64,000 nt of DNA from Borrelia parkeri. GTDB lineage: Bacteria > Spirochaetota > Spirochaetia > Borreliales > Borreliaceae. The notes under the pieces were generated by a model. That model was not told where the DNA came from, did no database searches, and saw only the letters and a program-made list of their open reading frames with translations. This document shows positions 19,624-30,020 of the stretch, one piece after another; the first letter of the stretch is position 1, and every line of letters begins with the position of its first letter. The stretch covers positions 620,001 to 684,000 of the forward strand of contig NZ_CP073159.1 in NCBI RefSeq assembly GCF_023035815.1. The letters are read 5' to 3'. A program made the position numbers and the translations under genes.

Positions 19624-21045
19624 ATGGAAAATGTTGTAATTCGTTATTTTAGGGAAATATCTCAAATTCCTAGATGTTCACAAAATTTAAAGGGTATTAG
19701 TAATTTTATTAAAGAAGAAGCTAGAAAATTTGGATATCCTTTTAAGGAAGATAGTATTGGTAATATTGTAGTTGAGATTAAGGCTAATGGCTGTAGCAAT
19801 ATGTTGCCTATTATTTTGCAAGCTCATACAGATATGGTTTGTGAGAAAAATGAATCTGTTGATCATGATTTTGCCAAAGATCCTATTAACATCATTGAAG
19901 ATAATGGGTATTTTGTTGCATCAGGCACTACTCTTGGTGCTGATGATGGGATTGGAGTTGCTATGATGCTTGCTATTATGAGTGAGTCTTTGACTTTTAA
20001 ACATCCTGCTTTGGAACTTCTCTTTACTGTTGATGAAGAAATAGGGTTAATAGGTGCTATTGGACTTGATCCTAATTTATGTATTGGGAAGATGTTAATT
20101 AACCTTGATGGAGAAGAAGAGGGTTATTTTTTAGTTGGTTGTGCTGGTTCTCGACTTGTTCATATTAACTTTGAGCCACAATATAGACAAAATAGAAAAA
20201 AAACAGGTGTTGAAATTTTGTTTACAGGTCTTAAGGGAGGCCATTCTGGTGCTGATATTCATATTGATTTAGCAAATTCTTTGAAATTGATGTTTTTTGC
20301 TTTGAGTACAATTAGGGCAAATATGGAATTTGAAATTGGGTATATATCCGGTGGGGATAAGAGTAATGCAATTCCTAGAGAGGCAAAGGCATTAATATTA
20401 ATTGAAGCTGAATATTATGTTTTATTAGAGAAAGAATTAAAATCGTTTAAACGTCATATGCAAGAGATGTATACTTTTGATTCTGATTTTGAAATTATTT
20501 TAAGAAGAGTAAATTTTTCTGGTGATGTTTTGGATGATATGGATCAAGATAAGCTTTTAAATATGGGTATGGCATTTTTGCATGGAGTTCAAAAAGTTGA
20601 AAATTATGGTGAAAAACTTATTAGAACGTCTCTAAATTTTGCTAGTCTTTTAAAGGTTGGTAATGAGTATCGGTTTGTATTTACAATAAGGTCTTTGTTG
20701 GATATTGAGAAGGAATATATTTTTAATCATTTAAAGGCTATTAGTAGTCTCTCAGGTGCTAATTTTAAAATAGTTTATGATTATTCTTCTTGGAAGCCGG
20801 CTGAGAATAGTAAACTTTTAAACCATCTTAATAATGTGTATAAAAATATGTATTTGGAAGAGGCTAAAACCGTAGTTATTCATGCTGGTCTTGAGACTGG
20901 AATAATATCTGCAAAATTTGGAGGGATAGATTCAGTTACAATTGGACCTTGGATCAATGCTCCTCATACACCAAGAGAGCAGGTTGATATTGCTTCAACT
21001 ATTAGAGTTTATAATTTTTTGAAGAAAAGTTTAGAGACTTTATAA
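19624..21045 (+). CDS. pepD: Aminoacyl-histidine dipeptidase (M20 family)
   Basis: Cytoplasmic zinc dipeptidase (PepD/carnosinase type, M20C) that releases amino acids from short imported peptides, useful in an organism lacking amino acid synthesis. 473 residues. Metal-site motifs appear in order: QAHTDMVCEK (His/Asp), TLGADDGIGVAM (bridging Asp), DEEIGLIGA (catalytic Glu pair), NLDGEEEGYF, the lid domain with GLKGGHSGADI, and the C-terminal HAGLETG and GPWINAPHTP with the final ligand His. Ribosome binding site GGGAAGC just before the ATG. Confidence 0.94.
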   Translation: MENVVIRYFREISQIPRCSQNLKGISNFIKEEARKFGYPFKEDSIGNIVVEIKANGCSNMLPIILQAHTDMVCEKNESVDHDFAKDPINIIEDNGYFVASGTTLGADDGIGVAMMLAIMSESLTFKHPALELLFTVDEEIGLIGAIGLDPNLCIGKMLINLDGEEEGYFLVGCAGSRLVHINFEPQYRQNRKKTGVEILFTGLKGGHSGADIHIDLANSLKLMFFALSTIRANMEFEIGYISGGDKSNAIPREAKALILIEAEYYVLLEKELKSFKRHMQEMYTFDSDFEIILRRVNFSGDVLDDMDQDKLLNMGMAFLHGVQKVENYGEKLIRTSLNFASLLKVGNEYRFVFTIRSLLDIEKEYIFNHLKAISSLSGANFKIVYDYSSWKPAENSKLLNHLNNVYKNMYLEEAKTVVIHAGLETGIISAKFGGIDSVTIGPWINAPHTPREQVDIASTIRVYNFLKKSLETL

Positions 21046-21089
21046 AATTTTGTATTTTTATCTTGCTTGATTTTGAGTATATATTTCAG

Positions 21090-21118
21090 TTGACTTACTA
21101 TTTGAATATTTATAAAAT
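21090..21118 (+). promoter_or_regulatory. Promoter of the tRNA His-Arg-Leu-Gly cluster
   Basis: TTGACT (21090-21095), a 17-bp spacer and TAAAAT (21113-21118), with the first tRNA starting 27 nt later. I see no terminator between the tRNAs and tig, so it may also drive the tig-clpP-clpX-lon genes. Confidence 0.65.
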
Positions 21119-21144
21119 AAATTTACATGTAATTGAGTATAAGT

Positions 21145-21219
<75 letters not shown>

Positions 21220-21237
21220 TTTGATTTTGATTAAACA

Positions 21238-21311
21238 GCACCCATAGCTCAATTGGATAGAGTAATGGACTTCGAATCCAAAGGTTGCAGGTTCGAATCC
21301 TGCTGGGTGTA
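21238..21311 (+). tRNA. tRNA-Arg (TCG)
   Basis: 74-nt cloverleaf: acceptor GCACCCA/TGGGTGT, loop CTTCGAA with anticodon TCG, T arm GCAGG-TTCGAAT-CCTGC, discriminator A. The 27-43 pair is an A-A mismatch. CCA not encoded. Confidence 0.94.
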
Positions 21312-21368
21312 AAACGTTAGTTTTATACTTGAAAAAGCTTTTTAAGTTTTGTATACTACCTAAGGTAT

Positions 21369-21449
21369 GCAGGAGTGGTGGAACTGGCAGACACGCTAGA
21401 CTTAGGATCTAGTGCCCTAGGCATGTGGGTTCGAGTCCCACCTTCTGCA
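21369..21449 (+). tRNA. tRNA-Leu (TAG)
   Basis: 81-nt class II tRNA with a long variable arm. Acceptor GCAGGAG/CTTCTGC, anticodon stem CTAGA/TCTAG, loop CTTAGGA with anticodon TAG, discriminator A as in Leu tRNAs. Confidence 0.96.
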
Positions 21450-21455
21450 AGAAAT

Positions 21456-21527
21456 GCGAAAGTAACTCAGGGGTAGAGTGCCACCTTGCCAAGGTGGAAG
21501 TCGCGGGTTCAAATCCCGTCTTTCGCT
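21456..21527 (+). tRNA. tRNA-Gly (GCC)
   Basis: 72-nt cloverleaf: acceptor GCGAAAG/CTTTCGC, anticodon stem CCACC/GGTGG, loop TTGCCAA with anticodon GCC, T arm GCGGG-TTCAAAT-CCCGT. It ends 48 nt before tig. Confidence 0.96.
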
Positions 21528-21575
21528 TGGATTTAGCAATTATTAGTATTAGTGCATTTTAATTAGAGGAATAGT

Positions 21576-22922
21576 GTGATATTAAATAATGATGTAAAAT
21601 TGATTCCCGGTTCTAAGGTTGAGGCTGTTATTAGAATTTCAAAAAAGTTTGTTAGAAGTAAATACAACGAGATTTTACAAGATTATTCTTCTCGTCTTAA
21701 GGTTAAAGGTTTTCGTATAGGAAAAGTTCCTTTTAGTATTATTGAAGGCAAATATTCTGATAATATAAGAGCTCTCACTATAGAGAAGCTTATTCATAAG
21801 TCCTTAGAAGAATTTTTTAAAAGTGCAACTTATAAACCATTAAGTTATGCTGTTCCTAAAATATTAGATGAGAAATTAGAGATAGATTGCGGTAAAGATT
21901 TTGAATTTACTGTTGTCTATGAAGCTTATCCTGAATTTGAGCTACCTGATATATCTAATGTTGAGGTAGAAATTCCAGAAGTTTTTGTATCTAATTCTGA
22001 TGTGGAGGAAGAACTTAAATTGTTACAACTTGAAAATGCAATGGTTGTTGAGGATAGTGGTGATGTTAAGGAAGGCAGTATTGTTAGAGTAGATTTTGTG
22101 GAGCTTGATGATTCCTTAGGTGAGATTTTAACAACTAAAAGGCAAGATTTTGTTTTTACTGTTGGCGAGTCTAATAATTATTATGGATTTGATAATGATA
22201 TTATTGGGATGAAAAAAGATGAAGAGAAAATAGTAGAGAAAAATTATTGTATGGATTATAAATTTAGTGAACTTGCTAATTCTTTTAAGAGATTAAAGAT
22301 CACTCTTAAGGATATAAAGAGGCGTGATATTCCTGAGCTTGATGATGATTTTGCAAAGGATATTAAGGATAGTTTTAATACATTAGAGGATCTTAAAGAG
22401 CATATAAGAGAGAATATGTTAAGGCTTATTAAAGAAAGAAGTGAGTCTCTCAAACTTTCAAAATTGTTATCTGATATTGCAGAGAAGCTAAACATAGAGA
22501 TTCCATCTTCTATGTTTGAGGCTGAATTTAAAAATGTTTTAAACGAATTTTCACATCAAAATAAGATTAATCTTGAGCAATTAAGCAATTCTTCTACAGG
22601 TTTAGAAGGTATTAATGATGTTTTTAAGGAAAATGTACTTAAGAAATTAAAGTCTAAGTTAGTTTTTCAAAAAATAGTAGATAATGATTTGACAGAGGTT
22701 ACAGATTCTGATTTAGAGGAGGAGCTTGTTAAACAGGCTGAAAATGCGAAGATGGAACTTGCAGAGATTAAGAAATTTTATAAAGAGAAGAATTTGCTTG
22801 AAATTTTAAAAGATGAAATTAAAAGACAAAAGGTTAAAGATAAAATTTTAAAAAATGTGAAGGAAATTAATCCTAAAAAAGTTGCCTTTAGAGATTTTAT
22901 TAATTATAAAACAGGTGAATAA
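21576..22922 (+). CDS. tig: Trigger factor
   Basis: Ribosome-associated chaperone and peptidyl-prolyl isomerase. 448 residues: an N-terminal ribosome-binding domain with the signature [19 protein letters not shown] (the usual GFRxGKxP loop, about 47-65), a central FKBP-like PPIase domain (about 150-235, [20 protein letters not shown]) and a long helical C-terminal domain. GTG start with AGAGGA 5-6 nt upstream. Its TAA overlaps the clpP ATG by one base, so the two are translationally coupled. It heads a proteostasis run: tig, clpP, clpX, lon. Confidence 0.96.
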   Translation: MILNNDVKLIPGSKVEAVIRISKKFVRSKYNEILQDYSSRLKVKGFRIGKVPFSIIEGKYSDNIRALTIEKLIHKSLEEFFKSATYKPLSYAVPKILDEKLEIDCGKDFEFTVVYEAYPEFELPDISNVEVEIPEVFVSNSDVEEELKLLQLENAMVVEDSGDVKEGSIVRVDFVELDDSLGEILTTKRQDFVFTVGESNNYYGFDNDIIGMKKDEEKIVEKNYCMDYKFSELANSFKRLKITLKDIKRRDIPELDDDFAKDIKDSFNTLEDLKEHIRENMLRLIKERSESLKLSKLLSDIAEKLNIEIPSSMFEAEFKNVLNEFSHQNKINLEQLSNSSTGLEGINDVFKENVLKKLKSKLVFQKIVDNDLTEVTDSDLEEELVKQAENAKMELAEIKKFYKEKNLLEILKDEIKRQKVKDKILKNVKEINPKKVAFRDFINYKTGE

Positions 22923-23521
22923 TGATAAGAGAATATATGCATAATTTAGTTCCTACTGTTGTGGAGCATACTGGAAATTATGAGCGTGTTTTTGATATAT
23001 ATTCAAGATTGTTAAGGGATAGAATAATTTTTTTGAGTGGTGAAATTAATGATATAAGGGCAGACACAGTCATTGCTCAGCTTCTTTTCTTAGAGTCTGA
23101 AGATTCTAAAAAGGATATATATGTTTATATAAATTCCCCTGGAGGTAGTATTACCGCAGGACTTGCAATCTATGATACTATGCAGTATATCAAACCAGAT
23201 GTAAGAACGATCTGCATTGGTCAAGCAGCTTCAATGGCTGCATTTTTGCTTGCAGGAGGTGCTATAGGCAAACGAGAGTCATTATCGTATTCAAGAATAA
23301 TGATTCATCAACCTTGGGGTGGAATAGGTGGTCAAGCCAGTGATATTAGTATACAAGCAAATGAAATTATAAGACTTAAGAGATTAATAATAGATATTAT
23401 GTCTGATAAGATAGGAGTATCTAAGGAAAAATTATCTCTTGATATTGAGCGGGATTATTTTATGACACCAAAAGATGCTCTTGATTATGGAATTATTGAT
23501 GGTATCTTGGTAAGAAATTAG
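22922..23521 (+). CDS. clpP: ATP-dependent Clp protease proteolytic subunit
   Basis: Serine protease subunit forming the tetradecameric ClpP barrel. 199 residues. Catalytic triad Ser104 ([14 protein letters not shown]), His129 (MIHQPWGG) and Asp178 (ERDYFM). It begins [15 protein letters not shown], typical of a short propeptide plus mature start. It works with the ClpX unfoldase encoded next. Confidence 0.97.
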   Translation: MIREYMHNLVPTVVEHTGNYERVFDIYSRLLRDRIIFLSGEINDIRADTVIAQLLFLESEDSKKDIYVYINSPGGSITAGLAIYDTMQYIKPDVRTICIGQAASMAAFLLAGGAIGKRESLSYSRIMIHQPWGGIGGQASDISIQANEIIRLKRLIIDIMSDKIGVSKEKLSLDIERDYFMTPKDALDYGIIDGILVRN

Positions 23522-23544
23522 TTTTATTGTGGGTGAGATTTGAT

Positions 23545-24834
23545 ATGGCAAGAAGTAAAAATCAAAAAATTGAAGGGTGTTCTTTTTGTGGACGTACTAA
23601 TGCAGAGGCTGAAGGGCGAATTATTTCAGCAAAATCTGTTGCTATTTGTTTTGAATGTTCTAAAATATGTCATAATCTTTTTAAAGAAGAAACAGAAAAG
23701 CCTGTAAGGCCTAAATCTTCAAAGGGTCTTCCAACTCCTAAACAACTTAAAAGTCATTTAGATAAATATATTATTGGACAAGAAGATGCAAAAAAAGTAT
23801 TGTCCGTTGCTGTTTATAATCACTATAAGAGGATATTTAAAGGTAATAAGAAAGATAATGGGGTTGAACTTGAAAAATCTAATATATTGCTTGTAGGTCC
23901 TACTGGTAGTGGTAAAACTTTACTTGCAAAAAAGTTAGCAGCTGAGATGAATGTTCCATTCGCAATGGCAGATGCTACAACTCTTACTGAGGCTGGATAT
24001 GTGGGAGAAGATGTTGAGAATATTTTACTTAAGCTAATTCATGCTGCTGATGGAGATGTAAGTTTTGCAGAAAGGGGTATCATTTACATAGATGAAATAG
24101 ATAAGATTGCAAAAAAAGGTGAAAATGTTTCAATTACAAGGGATGTATCTGGAGAAGGTGTTCAACAATCTTTATTAAAAATAATTGAAGGCACTATTGC
24201 AAATGTACCGCCAAAAGGTGGGAGAAAGCATCCTTATGAGTGTACTATTGAAATCAATACACATAACATACTATTTATATGTGGTGGAGCTTTTGTAGGA
24301 CTTGAAAATATTATTAAAAAAAGAATTAATAAAAGTTCTATTGGATTTTCATCTGCTGGTAGAAAAGATTCTGGAGAGGTTAATTCTTTAAAATACTTGG
24401 AAATGGAAGATTTGGTTAAATTTGGACTCATCCCGGAGTTTGTAGGTAGGCTTCCTGTACATTCTTATCTTAAAAAGTTAGAAAAGGAAGATCTGATTAA
24501 AGTATTAATTGAACCTGAAAATTCTATCGTGAAACAGTATTGTCATATGTTTAAGATGGATAATGTTGATCTATTATTTGAAAGAGATGCGCTTGATGCA
24601 ATTGCAGAAGAGGCCATGCTTAAAAATACAGGTGCTAGAGGTTTACGTTCTATTTTAGAAGAAGTGCTTAAAGATGTGATGTTTGAAATACCTTCAACTA
24701 AGCAAATTAAAAAAGTTATTGTTACTAAAGAGTCTGTTTTAAGTAGCAATATTGAGCCCTTGATTTTGACAGGGAGGCATGCTAATAAGCCTTGGGCAAA
24801 AGAACTTTATGAAATCAATTCTCAATCTAATTAG
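23545..24834 (+). CDS. clpX: ATP-dependent Clp protease ATP-binding subunit ClpX
   Basis: AAA+ unfoldase that feeds substrates to ClpP. An N-terminal zinc-binding domain (CSFCGR ... CFECSKIC, Cys4), then the AAA+ module with Walker [14 protein letters not shown] (about 115-127), Walker [14 protein letters not shown], pore loop GYVGEDVE and sensor-2 [11 protein letters not shown]. The frame is open from 23527 (TTG), but the ATG at 23545 (MARSKNQK) follows GGGTGAG by 7 nt and fits the family, giving 429 residues. The RKH loop that marks ClpX partner binding is present (GGRKHPYE). Confidence 0.97.
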   Translation: MARSKNQKIEGCSFCGRTNAEAEGRIISAKSVAICFECSKICHNLFKEETEKPVRPKSSKGLPTPKQLKSHLDKYIIGQEDAKKVLSVAVYNHYKRIFKGNKKDNGVELEKSNILLVGPTGSGKTLLAKKLAAEMNVPFAMADATTLTEAGYVGEDVENILLKLIHAADGDVSFAERGIIYIDEIDKIAKKGENVSITRDVSGEGVQQSLLKIIEGTIANVPPKGGRKHPYECTIEINTHNILFICGGAFVGLENIIKKRINKSSIGFSSAGRKDSGEVNSLKYLEMEDLVKFGLIPEFVGRLPVHSYLKKLEKEDLIKVLIEPENSIVKQYCHMFKMDNVDLLFERDALDAIAEEAMLKNTGARGLRSILEEVLKDVMFEIPSTKQIKKVIVTKESVLSSNIEPLILTGRHANKPWAKELYEINSQSN

Positions 24835-27214
24835 TTCTAAAAAAGACGATCTTCCAGTTATTGTTTTAAGGCAGAATGTTTTTTTCCCAAATGTAACTTT
24901 ATGGGTGAATTTTGATGATAGTGTTTCGATTAATGCAATATATCAGTCTATGTTAGAGGGTAGATTGATCTTATTTTTTTGTGTTAATGATCTTAACTCG
25001 GATAATAGTAGCGAAATTAGTTTAGAAAATTTATATTCTATTGGTCTTTATGCAAAGATTATTCAAGTTGTAAAGGTTACTGAAATTTTGATAAAAATTT
25101 TAGTAACCTTTCAGGATAGAGTTATTATCAAAAGCATTTTAAAAAAAAATAATTACTTTAGAGCAAAAGTTGATTTTATATCTGATAAATGTGAATTTAA
25201 TGATGAGCTTTTTACTTATTCTAAATTCTTAAGAGAATCGTATGATATTTATAGATCTTATTTGCCCGTTAAAAAACTAGACAATGATGAGAGTAACGAT
25301 TTTTTTGATAGTCCAGCTAAGCTTGTTGATGTTATAGCCTCTAATGTGAATTTGGAATATAAAATTAAAGTAGAACTTTTACAAGAACTAGATGTTAAGC
25401 TTAGAATAGAAAAATTGATCATAACTCTAAATATTGAGACTGAGCTTTTAATTCTTAAGAAAGATATTAAGGCTAAGGTTAAGACTAAACTTGATAAGGG
25501 TCAAAAAGAATATTTTTTAAATGAGCAAATTAAGGAAATTCAGAAAAGATTAGGAAGAGATGAGACTGATTATCTTGAAAGATTAAACTTTAAAAATATT
25601 CCTGAAAATATTAAATCTAGAATTGAAAAGGAAATATCCAGATTGACTCGTATGAATACGAATTCGCCAGATGCAAATATTGTTAGGAACTATGTTGAAT
25701 TGTTACTTGACCTACCTTGGAATGAAAATACTGTGATGAGGAATTCTTTAAGAGAAATTGAACTTATTTTAAGAAATTCTCATTATGGTATGTATGAGAC
25801 TAAAGAAAAAATAATGAATTTTTTAGCCGTCTATCATATTAATTCTAAAGTTCAAGCACCTATCTTGTGTCTTGTGGGTCCACCCGGTACTGGAAAAACT
25901 TCTGTTGCTCTGTCTATTGCTAAGTCTCTTTCTAGGGCATTTACAAAAATTTCCCTTGGTGGGTTAAGAGATGAAACAGAAATTAGAGGCCATCGAAGGT
26001 CTTATGTTGGAGCTCTTCCGGGAGTTTTTATTAATGCAATTAAAGTTGCTGGAAAATCTAATCCCGTAATTCTTCTTGACGAAATAGATAAGATTAACAG
26101 TACTTATAAGGGAAATCCGGAAGCAGCACTTTTAGAAGTTTTAGATTCTGAACAAAACTCCAGATTTGTTGATCATTATTTAGAAATTCCTTATGATCTC
26201 TCTAATGTGTTATTTGTAGCAACAGCCAATTCTCTTTATGAGGTTTCTAGACCTCTTCTTGACAGAATGGAGATTATTAAGATAGAAGGGTATTCTTGTG
26301 TTGAAAAATTAGAAATTGCAAAAAATTTTTTAATACCAACTATAATTAAAGATAGTTGTTTAAATAATGTCTATATAAAAATAGAAGATGATGTTGTTTT
26401 ACATATAATCAGAAACTGTACTATGGAGTCTGGAGTTAGGAATTTAAAGAGAGTTTTGACTAATTTGTTTAGAATGGTTGTAAGAGAATTACTTTATGTT
26501 TACTCAAGGGAGGACATAATTAAAGGAAATTTTTATTTTCCAAGTTCCTTAATGCATGGCAATAATTTACTCTTTACTCATGATCCTGATGTTCCTGGTA
26601 TTTATAAAATAATTAATATGAATAATTTTCATTTTTATGTGAATTGTGAATATAAGTTTAATTTAATTAGAATTGACTCTTCTGGATTTGTTTATGGTCT
26701 TGCTTGGACAAGTTATGGGGGTGCTGTACTTCCTGTTGAAGCTATTAAGTTTGATAAGAAAGGCGATATTATTTTAACAGGTAGTCTTGGGACTGTTATG
26801 AAAGAGAGTGCACAATTGGCTTATTCTGTTGTAAAAACTTATTCTTCTGAGCTTAATTTTGATATAAATGAAATTCCTGAAATTCATCTTCATTTTCCAG
26901 AAGGAGCTACACCAAAAGATGGGCCTTCTGCTGGAATTACTATTGCAACAGCCATAGCTTCTGTGCTATCTGATAAGAGAGTGCCTTTAGATCTTGCTAT
27001 GACGGGAGAGGTTACTCTTAAAGGTTCAATTCTTCCTGTGGGAGGTATTAAGGAGAAGGTGCTTGCAGCTTATAGGAATGGTATAAATAAAATTATTATT
27101 CCAAAGGATAATGAGAAAGATTATGTTAAGATTCCAGAAGATATTAGGGACAATATTGATGTTAAGTATGTGTCTAATTTGGGAGAGGTGTTTAACTATT
27201 TAGATATTATTTAG
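24809..27214 (+). CDS. lon: ATP-dependent protease Lon
   Basis: Lon AAA+ protease degrading misfolded and regulatory proteins. N-terminal substrate domain (about 10-210), coiled helices ([19 protein letters not shown]), Walker [12 protein letters not shown] (about 355-365), Walker [10 protein letters not shown], and a C-terminal protease domain with catalytic Ser in [12 protein letters not shown] (about 710) and Lys in [10 protein letters not shown] (about 750). An upstream in-frame ATG at 24779 sits right against an AGGGAGG site (too close). The ATG at 24809 ([19 protein letters not shown]) fits Lon starts better, so I chose it (801 residues). Either way it overlaps clpX. I recall that Borrelia has two Lon proteins; this position matches the second one. 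Confidence 0.94.
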   Translation: MKSILNLISSKKDDLPVIVLRQNVFFPNVTLWVNFDDSVSINAIYQSMLEGRLILFFCVNDLNSDNSSEISLENLYSIGLYAKIIQVVKVTEILIKILVTFQDRVIIKSILKKNNYFRAKVDFISDKCEFNDELFTYSKFLRESYDIYRSYLPVKKLDNDESNDFFDSPAKLVDVIASNVNLEYKIKVELLQELDVKLRIEKLIITLNIETELLILKKDIKAKVKTKLDKGQKEYFLNEQIKEIQKRLGRDETDYLERLNFKNIPENIKSRIEKEISRLTRMNTNSPDANIVRNYVELLLDLPWNENTVMRNSLREIELILRNSHYGMYETKEKIMNFLAVYHINSKVQAPILCLVGPPGTGKTSVALSIAKSLSRAFTKISLGGLRDETEIRGHRRSYVGALPGVFINAIKVAGKSNPVILLDEIDKINSTYKGNPEAALLEVLDSEQNSRFVDHYLEIPYDLSNVLFVATANSLYEVSRPLLDRMEIIKIEGYSCVEKLEIAKNFLIPTIIKDSCLNNVYIKIEDDVVLHIIRNCTMESGVRNLKRVLTNLFRMVVRELLYVYSREDIIKGNFYFPSSLMHGNNLLFTHDPDVPGIYKIINMNNFHFYVNCEYKFNLIRIDSSGFVYGLAWTSYGGAVLPVEAIKFDKKGDIILTGSLGTVMKESAQLAYSVVKTYSSELNFDINEIPEIHLHFPEGATPKDGPSAGITIATAIASVLSDKRVPLDLAMTGEVTLKGSILPVGGIKEKVLAAYRNGINKIIIPKDNEKDYVKIPEDIRDNIDVKYVSNLGEVFNYLDII

Positions 27215-27248
27215 AGTTTTATATGTTAGAATTTATTAAGGAGGAGAT

Positions 27249-27398
27249 ATGAAGGATGGAGTTAGAAAACCCTCAGGTAGCAGGGCATCATTTAATTCTC
27301 AAGGTTCTGTTAAAAATAGAATTAACAATAATTTTTCATCTTTTGCAAATGGTAATTTTGGAAAAAATTTTACTAAGAAGAAAAAAAAAAGTAAGTAG
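27249..27398 (+). CDS. Small basic peptide of unknown function (49 aa)
   Basis: An ATG at 27249 follows a strong AAGGAGGAG site by a few bases. The 49-codon frame begins MKDGVRKPSGSR, is rich in Ser, Asn, Gly and Phe in the middle, and ends in a lysine run (FTKKKKKSK). There is no signal peptide or membrane segment. It comes 34 bp after lon, in the same direction, and its stop lies inside the following hairpin. The high net positive charge suggests nucleic acid or ribosome contact, but that is inference. A gene is annotated here in B. burgdorferi as far as I recall; I know no function. Confidence 0.6.
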   Translation: MKDGVRKPSGSRASFNSQGSVKNRINNNFSSFANGNFGKNFTKKKKKSK

Positions 27399-27417
27399 CA
27401 TGGTTATTAGCCATGCT
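27384..27417. terminator. Terminator between the small peptide gene and rpsD
   Basis: Perfect 7-bp stem AGCATGG (27397-27403) / CCATGCT (27411-27417) with a 7-nt loop. Read on the minus strand it is followed by ACTTAC and a run of 10 T, so it ends the rpsD transcript well. On + it can act only weakly. Confidence 0.7.
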
Positions 27418-27428
27418 AACCTTATGAT

Positions 27429-28055
27429 TTATGCTCTTTTGGAATAGTATTCGACAATCATTTGTTCATTTGCAAGGGTAGGTATTTCATCTCTTGATGG
27501 TGGTCGAGTTATTTTTACATTTAAATCATCGGCATTTACTTCTATCCAAGTTGGTAATTTTCTAAGAGTTGATGTTTTTTCTATGTTGGATCTAACTAAT
27601 TTTTTTAGGCTATCTTTTTCTTTTACTTGTATCATATCGTTTGCTCTTAGAGTAATGGATGGAATTGTAACTTTTCTTCCATTAAGCATAATAACTCCAT
27701 GTGAAACTATTTGCCTTGCGTGGGCTCTTGAAATAGCAAATCCAGCTCTGTATACAACATTGTCAATTCTTCTCTCAAGTAATGCTAAAAGATTATCCCC
27801 TGTAACTCCATGCTGTCTCCTTGATTCTTTGAAAATATTAGTAAGTTGTCTTTCACTTACACCATAAGTGAATTTTACCTTTTGTTTTTCTATTAGTTGC
27901 TTTCCATATTCTGTAACTTTAGCTCTCCTAGATCGTCCGTGCATTCCAGGTGAATTAGGTTTCTTTTTAAGCAATTTATCATATTTAGGCTGTTCGAAGA
28001 TATTCACACCAAATCGTCTTACCAATTTTCCTTTAGCTATATTTTTTCTATTCAT
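27429..28055 (-). CDS. rpsD: 30S ribosomal protein S4
   Basis: Primary binding protein of 16S rRNA and a regulator of translation fidelity. 208 residues with the classic N-terminal RRFGVNIFEQPKYDKLLKKKPNSPGMHG region and the S4 RNA-binding domain (RRIDNVVYRAGFAISRAHARQIVSHGVIMLNG). The N-terminal zinc-type cysteines are absent (C-minus S4). ATG at 28055 after GAGGAGTA. It lies alone, away from the ribosomal protein operons, 20 nt downstream of tRNA-fMet. Confidence 0.97.
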   Translation of the reverse strand: MNRKNIAKGKLVRRFGVNIFEQPKYDKLLKKKPNSPGMHGRSRRAKVTEYGKQLIEKQKVKFTYGVSERQLTNIFKESRRQHGVTGDNLLALLERRIDNVVYRAGFAISRAHARQIVSHGVIMLNGRKVTIPSITLRANDMIQVKEKDSLKKLVRSNIEKTSTLRKLPTWIEVNADDLNVKITRPPSRDEIPTLANEQMIVEYYSKRA

Positions 28056-28075
28056 TTACTCCTCGCATCTTTAAA

Positions 28076-28149
<74 letters not shown>

Positions 28150-28160
28150 TCTTGCAATAC

Positions 28161-28190
28161 ATTTTAACACAATTGTATTTAAGGTGTCAA
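28161..28190 (-). promoter_or_regulatory. Promoter of tRNA-fMet (and probably rpsD)
   Basis: On the minus strand TTGACA (28190-28185), an 18-bp spacer and TAAAAT (28166-28161), 12 nt upstream of the tRNA. Confidence 0.75.
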
Positions 28191-28204
28191 TTAATCTTAT
28201 TTGG

Positions 28205-29503
28205 TTATATTAATATGTATATTTCACATATTTCTTTATGGTATTTTTTTATGGTGTATTTTATTTTTTCTGTTTTTTGTATCAAACTTTTTAAGTCATT
28301 TTCATAGCTTAAATCTAGCTTGACATGGAGACTTAAGTCATTTCCTTGATGAAAAAAGTTGAGTTCTTTGAAATTTACATTAATATTTTTTAATGTGTTT
28401 TTTATTTTTCTTTTTAAGTTTATGTCTTGTTTTGAAAGGAGTTTATTAGCATTGTTTATGATTACGTGTAGTCCTTCTTTGATCATTATAAAACTAATAC
28501 ATATAGATATTATTTTATCAAATCCTGTCCATACATAATTTGCAAGTAATAAGCTTAGTGTAGTTCCTCCATGAGAGAATATGCAATTCTTATCAGATGA
28601 TGATAATGCTAAAAGCAAATAGTTGTTATACCTTTTGCCGATTTGGAATTTTACCAAATGTTCGATTATCTTGACTAAGAAAAATATAAAGGGTATTAAT
28701 GGTATCCAGATGCTTTTTTTTAAAGAATTATTTGAAAATATTTCTAATATATTTTTTTTATCCTCGTGATAATGATCATACTGCTGGTGATCATAGCCAT
28801 TATGATGAATATGTAATCCAGATTCATTTCTGAGGTTTATTAATTTATTCAATCCTGTTGTGCTTAAAAATATTGTAAATCCTGAGATTATGATGATTAA
28901 TCCTATGATAAATGCTATCAGGTTTTCCATTTTTTTATATCCATAAGGATAATAAATTGTTTCAGGCCGATTTGTAATTTTTAAACTAAAATAAGTAATT
29001 GTAGATAGGATAAAATCGGATGTAACGTGAAGTGCATCTGCGATGAGTGCAAACGAGTTAAAAAGAATTCCAACAGTAAGTTTAGATGTTATTGATGCTA
29101 CTTCTGCTAATACTGAGATAAGTCCTATTCTTATTATAAGTGTATTTTTTTTTGTTTCATAAGTTAAGTCTTTTTCGTATATATTATTGTTATTTTCAAA
29201 TCCTAGGTTTTTAAGTTCTTCTTTTATGTCATTAATTTTGCATAAGATTTTTTGTAGTTTATTTTTTTTACCATAATAAACTAGGTTATTAATTAGTACT
29301 CTTTCTATTCCCTCTGCTTTAAAATTTGGATCAATATAGAAATTATTAATTTTAATTTCTTGATTTTGTATTTTGGCTTTCAGGTATGAAACCATTTCAA
29401 CATTATTTTCTGTGTAAACTATGTAAATTTCATCTTTTTTTAAGCTTGCAAGTTTTAAGTTAGTGCATTTATTGATGTTTTTATTGTTGATTATTTTGAT
29501 CAT
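28205..29503 (-). CDS. Cation diffusion facilitator with N-terminal GNAT-like domain
   Basis: 432 residues. Residues about 20-115 look like a GNAT N-acetyltransferase core (INNFYIDPNFKAEGIERVLI, then LQKILCKI and LKNLGFE), where the acetyl-CoA loop R/Q-x-x-G-x-G/A is degenerate (FKAEGI). From about 120 a CDF transporter follows, with about six membrane helices, the metal motif HxxxD in ALIADALHVTSD, and a His-rich cytoplasmic loop (HIHHNGYDHQQYDHYHED). In the second metal site the usual HxxxD reads SHGGTT, with no Asp, so metal choice or activity may differ. A CDF-type cytoplasmic domain ends the protein. It probably exports Zn or Mn from the cytoplasm. The GNAT assignment is pattern-based. 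Confidence 0.85.
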   Translation of the reverse strand: MIKIINNKNINKCTNLKLASLKKDEIYIVYTENNVEMVSYLKAKIQNQEIKINNFYIDPNFKAEGIERVLINNLVYYGKKNKLQKILCKINDIKEELKNLGFENNNNIYEKDLTYETKKNTLIIRIGLISVLAEVASITSKLTVGILFNSFALIADALHVTSDFILSTITYFSLKITNRPETIYYPYGYKKMENLIAFIIGLIIIISGFTIFLSTTGLNKLINLRNESGLHIHHNGYDHQQYDHYHEDKKNILEIFSNNSLKKSIWIPLIPFIFFLVKIIEHLVKFQIGKRYNNYLLLALSSSDKNCIFSHGGTTLSLLLANYVWTGFDKIISICISFIMIKEGLHVIINNANKLLSKQDINLKRKIKNTLKNINVNFKELNFFHQGNDLSLHVKLDLSYENDLKSLIQKTEKIKYTIKKYHKEICEIYILI

Positions 29504-29618
29504 GTTTGCACTTTTCCTTTTTTTTATTGCATAATCCTATTATATGTAAAGATAACATTATTTTTTTTAATGTTCAATTAATTTTATTAATATCCTAAAT
29601 GAGGTGGGAGGGATGTTT

Positions 29619-29987
29619 ATGTTACAATCTCAATTTTTTGTTAAAAGATGTAAAAGAGCTATTTCTAAAGAAGAAGTTCTGATAAATAATGTGAAAAATA
29701 TTGAACATATTTTTTATAATTTTTTTAAAATATTTGATGAAAAAGCTTTAAAGAGTGTATTTGACTATTATTATGAGAATTTTGACTTTAATGAGGGAAT
29801 ATACGCTTTTATTGATAAATTTATTCCAATTATTAACTTTTTGTCATTAGAGGTTTTGGATTATGAATTTAGCATTGATGAGAAAAAGCTCATACTAGAA
29901 GTGTTTGATTCTTCAGCATGCGCTCTTAAGGATGACACATTGAGTGAGTTTGCTAGGGCTATTGTTTCTCTTGGTATTTTAGATTAA
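29619..29987 (+). CDS. Conserved hypothetical protein
   Basis: A 122-residue soluble protein, acidic and rich in Phe, Asp and Glu, apparently all-helical, without signal peptide or known motif. The ATG at 29619 has GGGAGGG 6 nt upstream; earlier in-frame GTG (29604) and ATG (29613) lie within or against that site and are unlikely. It is a single gene between the divergent cation transporter gene and the convergent cdd. I do not recognise a family. Confidence 0.75.
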   Translation: MLQSQFFVKRCKRAISKEEVLINNVKNIEHIFYNFFKIFDEKALKSVFDYYYENFDFNEGIYAFIDKFIPIINFLSLEVLDYEFSIDEKKLILEVFDSSACALKDDTLSEFARAIVSLGILD

Positions 29988-29990
29988 TAC

Positions 29991-30019
29991 TTAAAATTTT
30001 TCTTTACACAAAATTTTAA
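29991..30019. terminator. AT-only hairpin between the 122-aa gene and cdd
   Basis: TTAAAATTTT (29991-30000) and AAAATTTTAA (30010-30019) form a perfect 10-bp AT stem with a 9-nt loop between convergent stops. It is thermodynamically weak, so its role as a shared terminator is tentative. Confidence 0.4.
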
Positions 30020-30020
30020 T

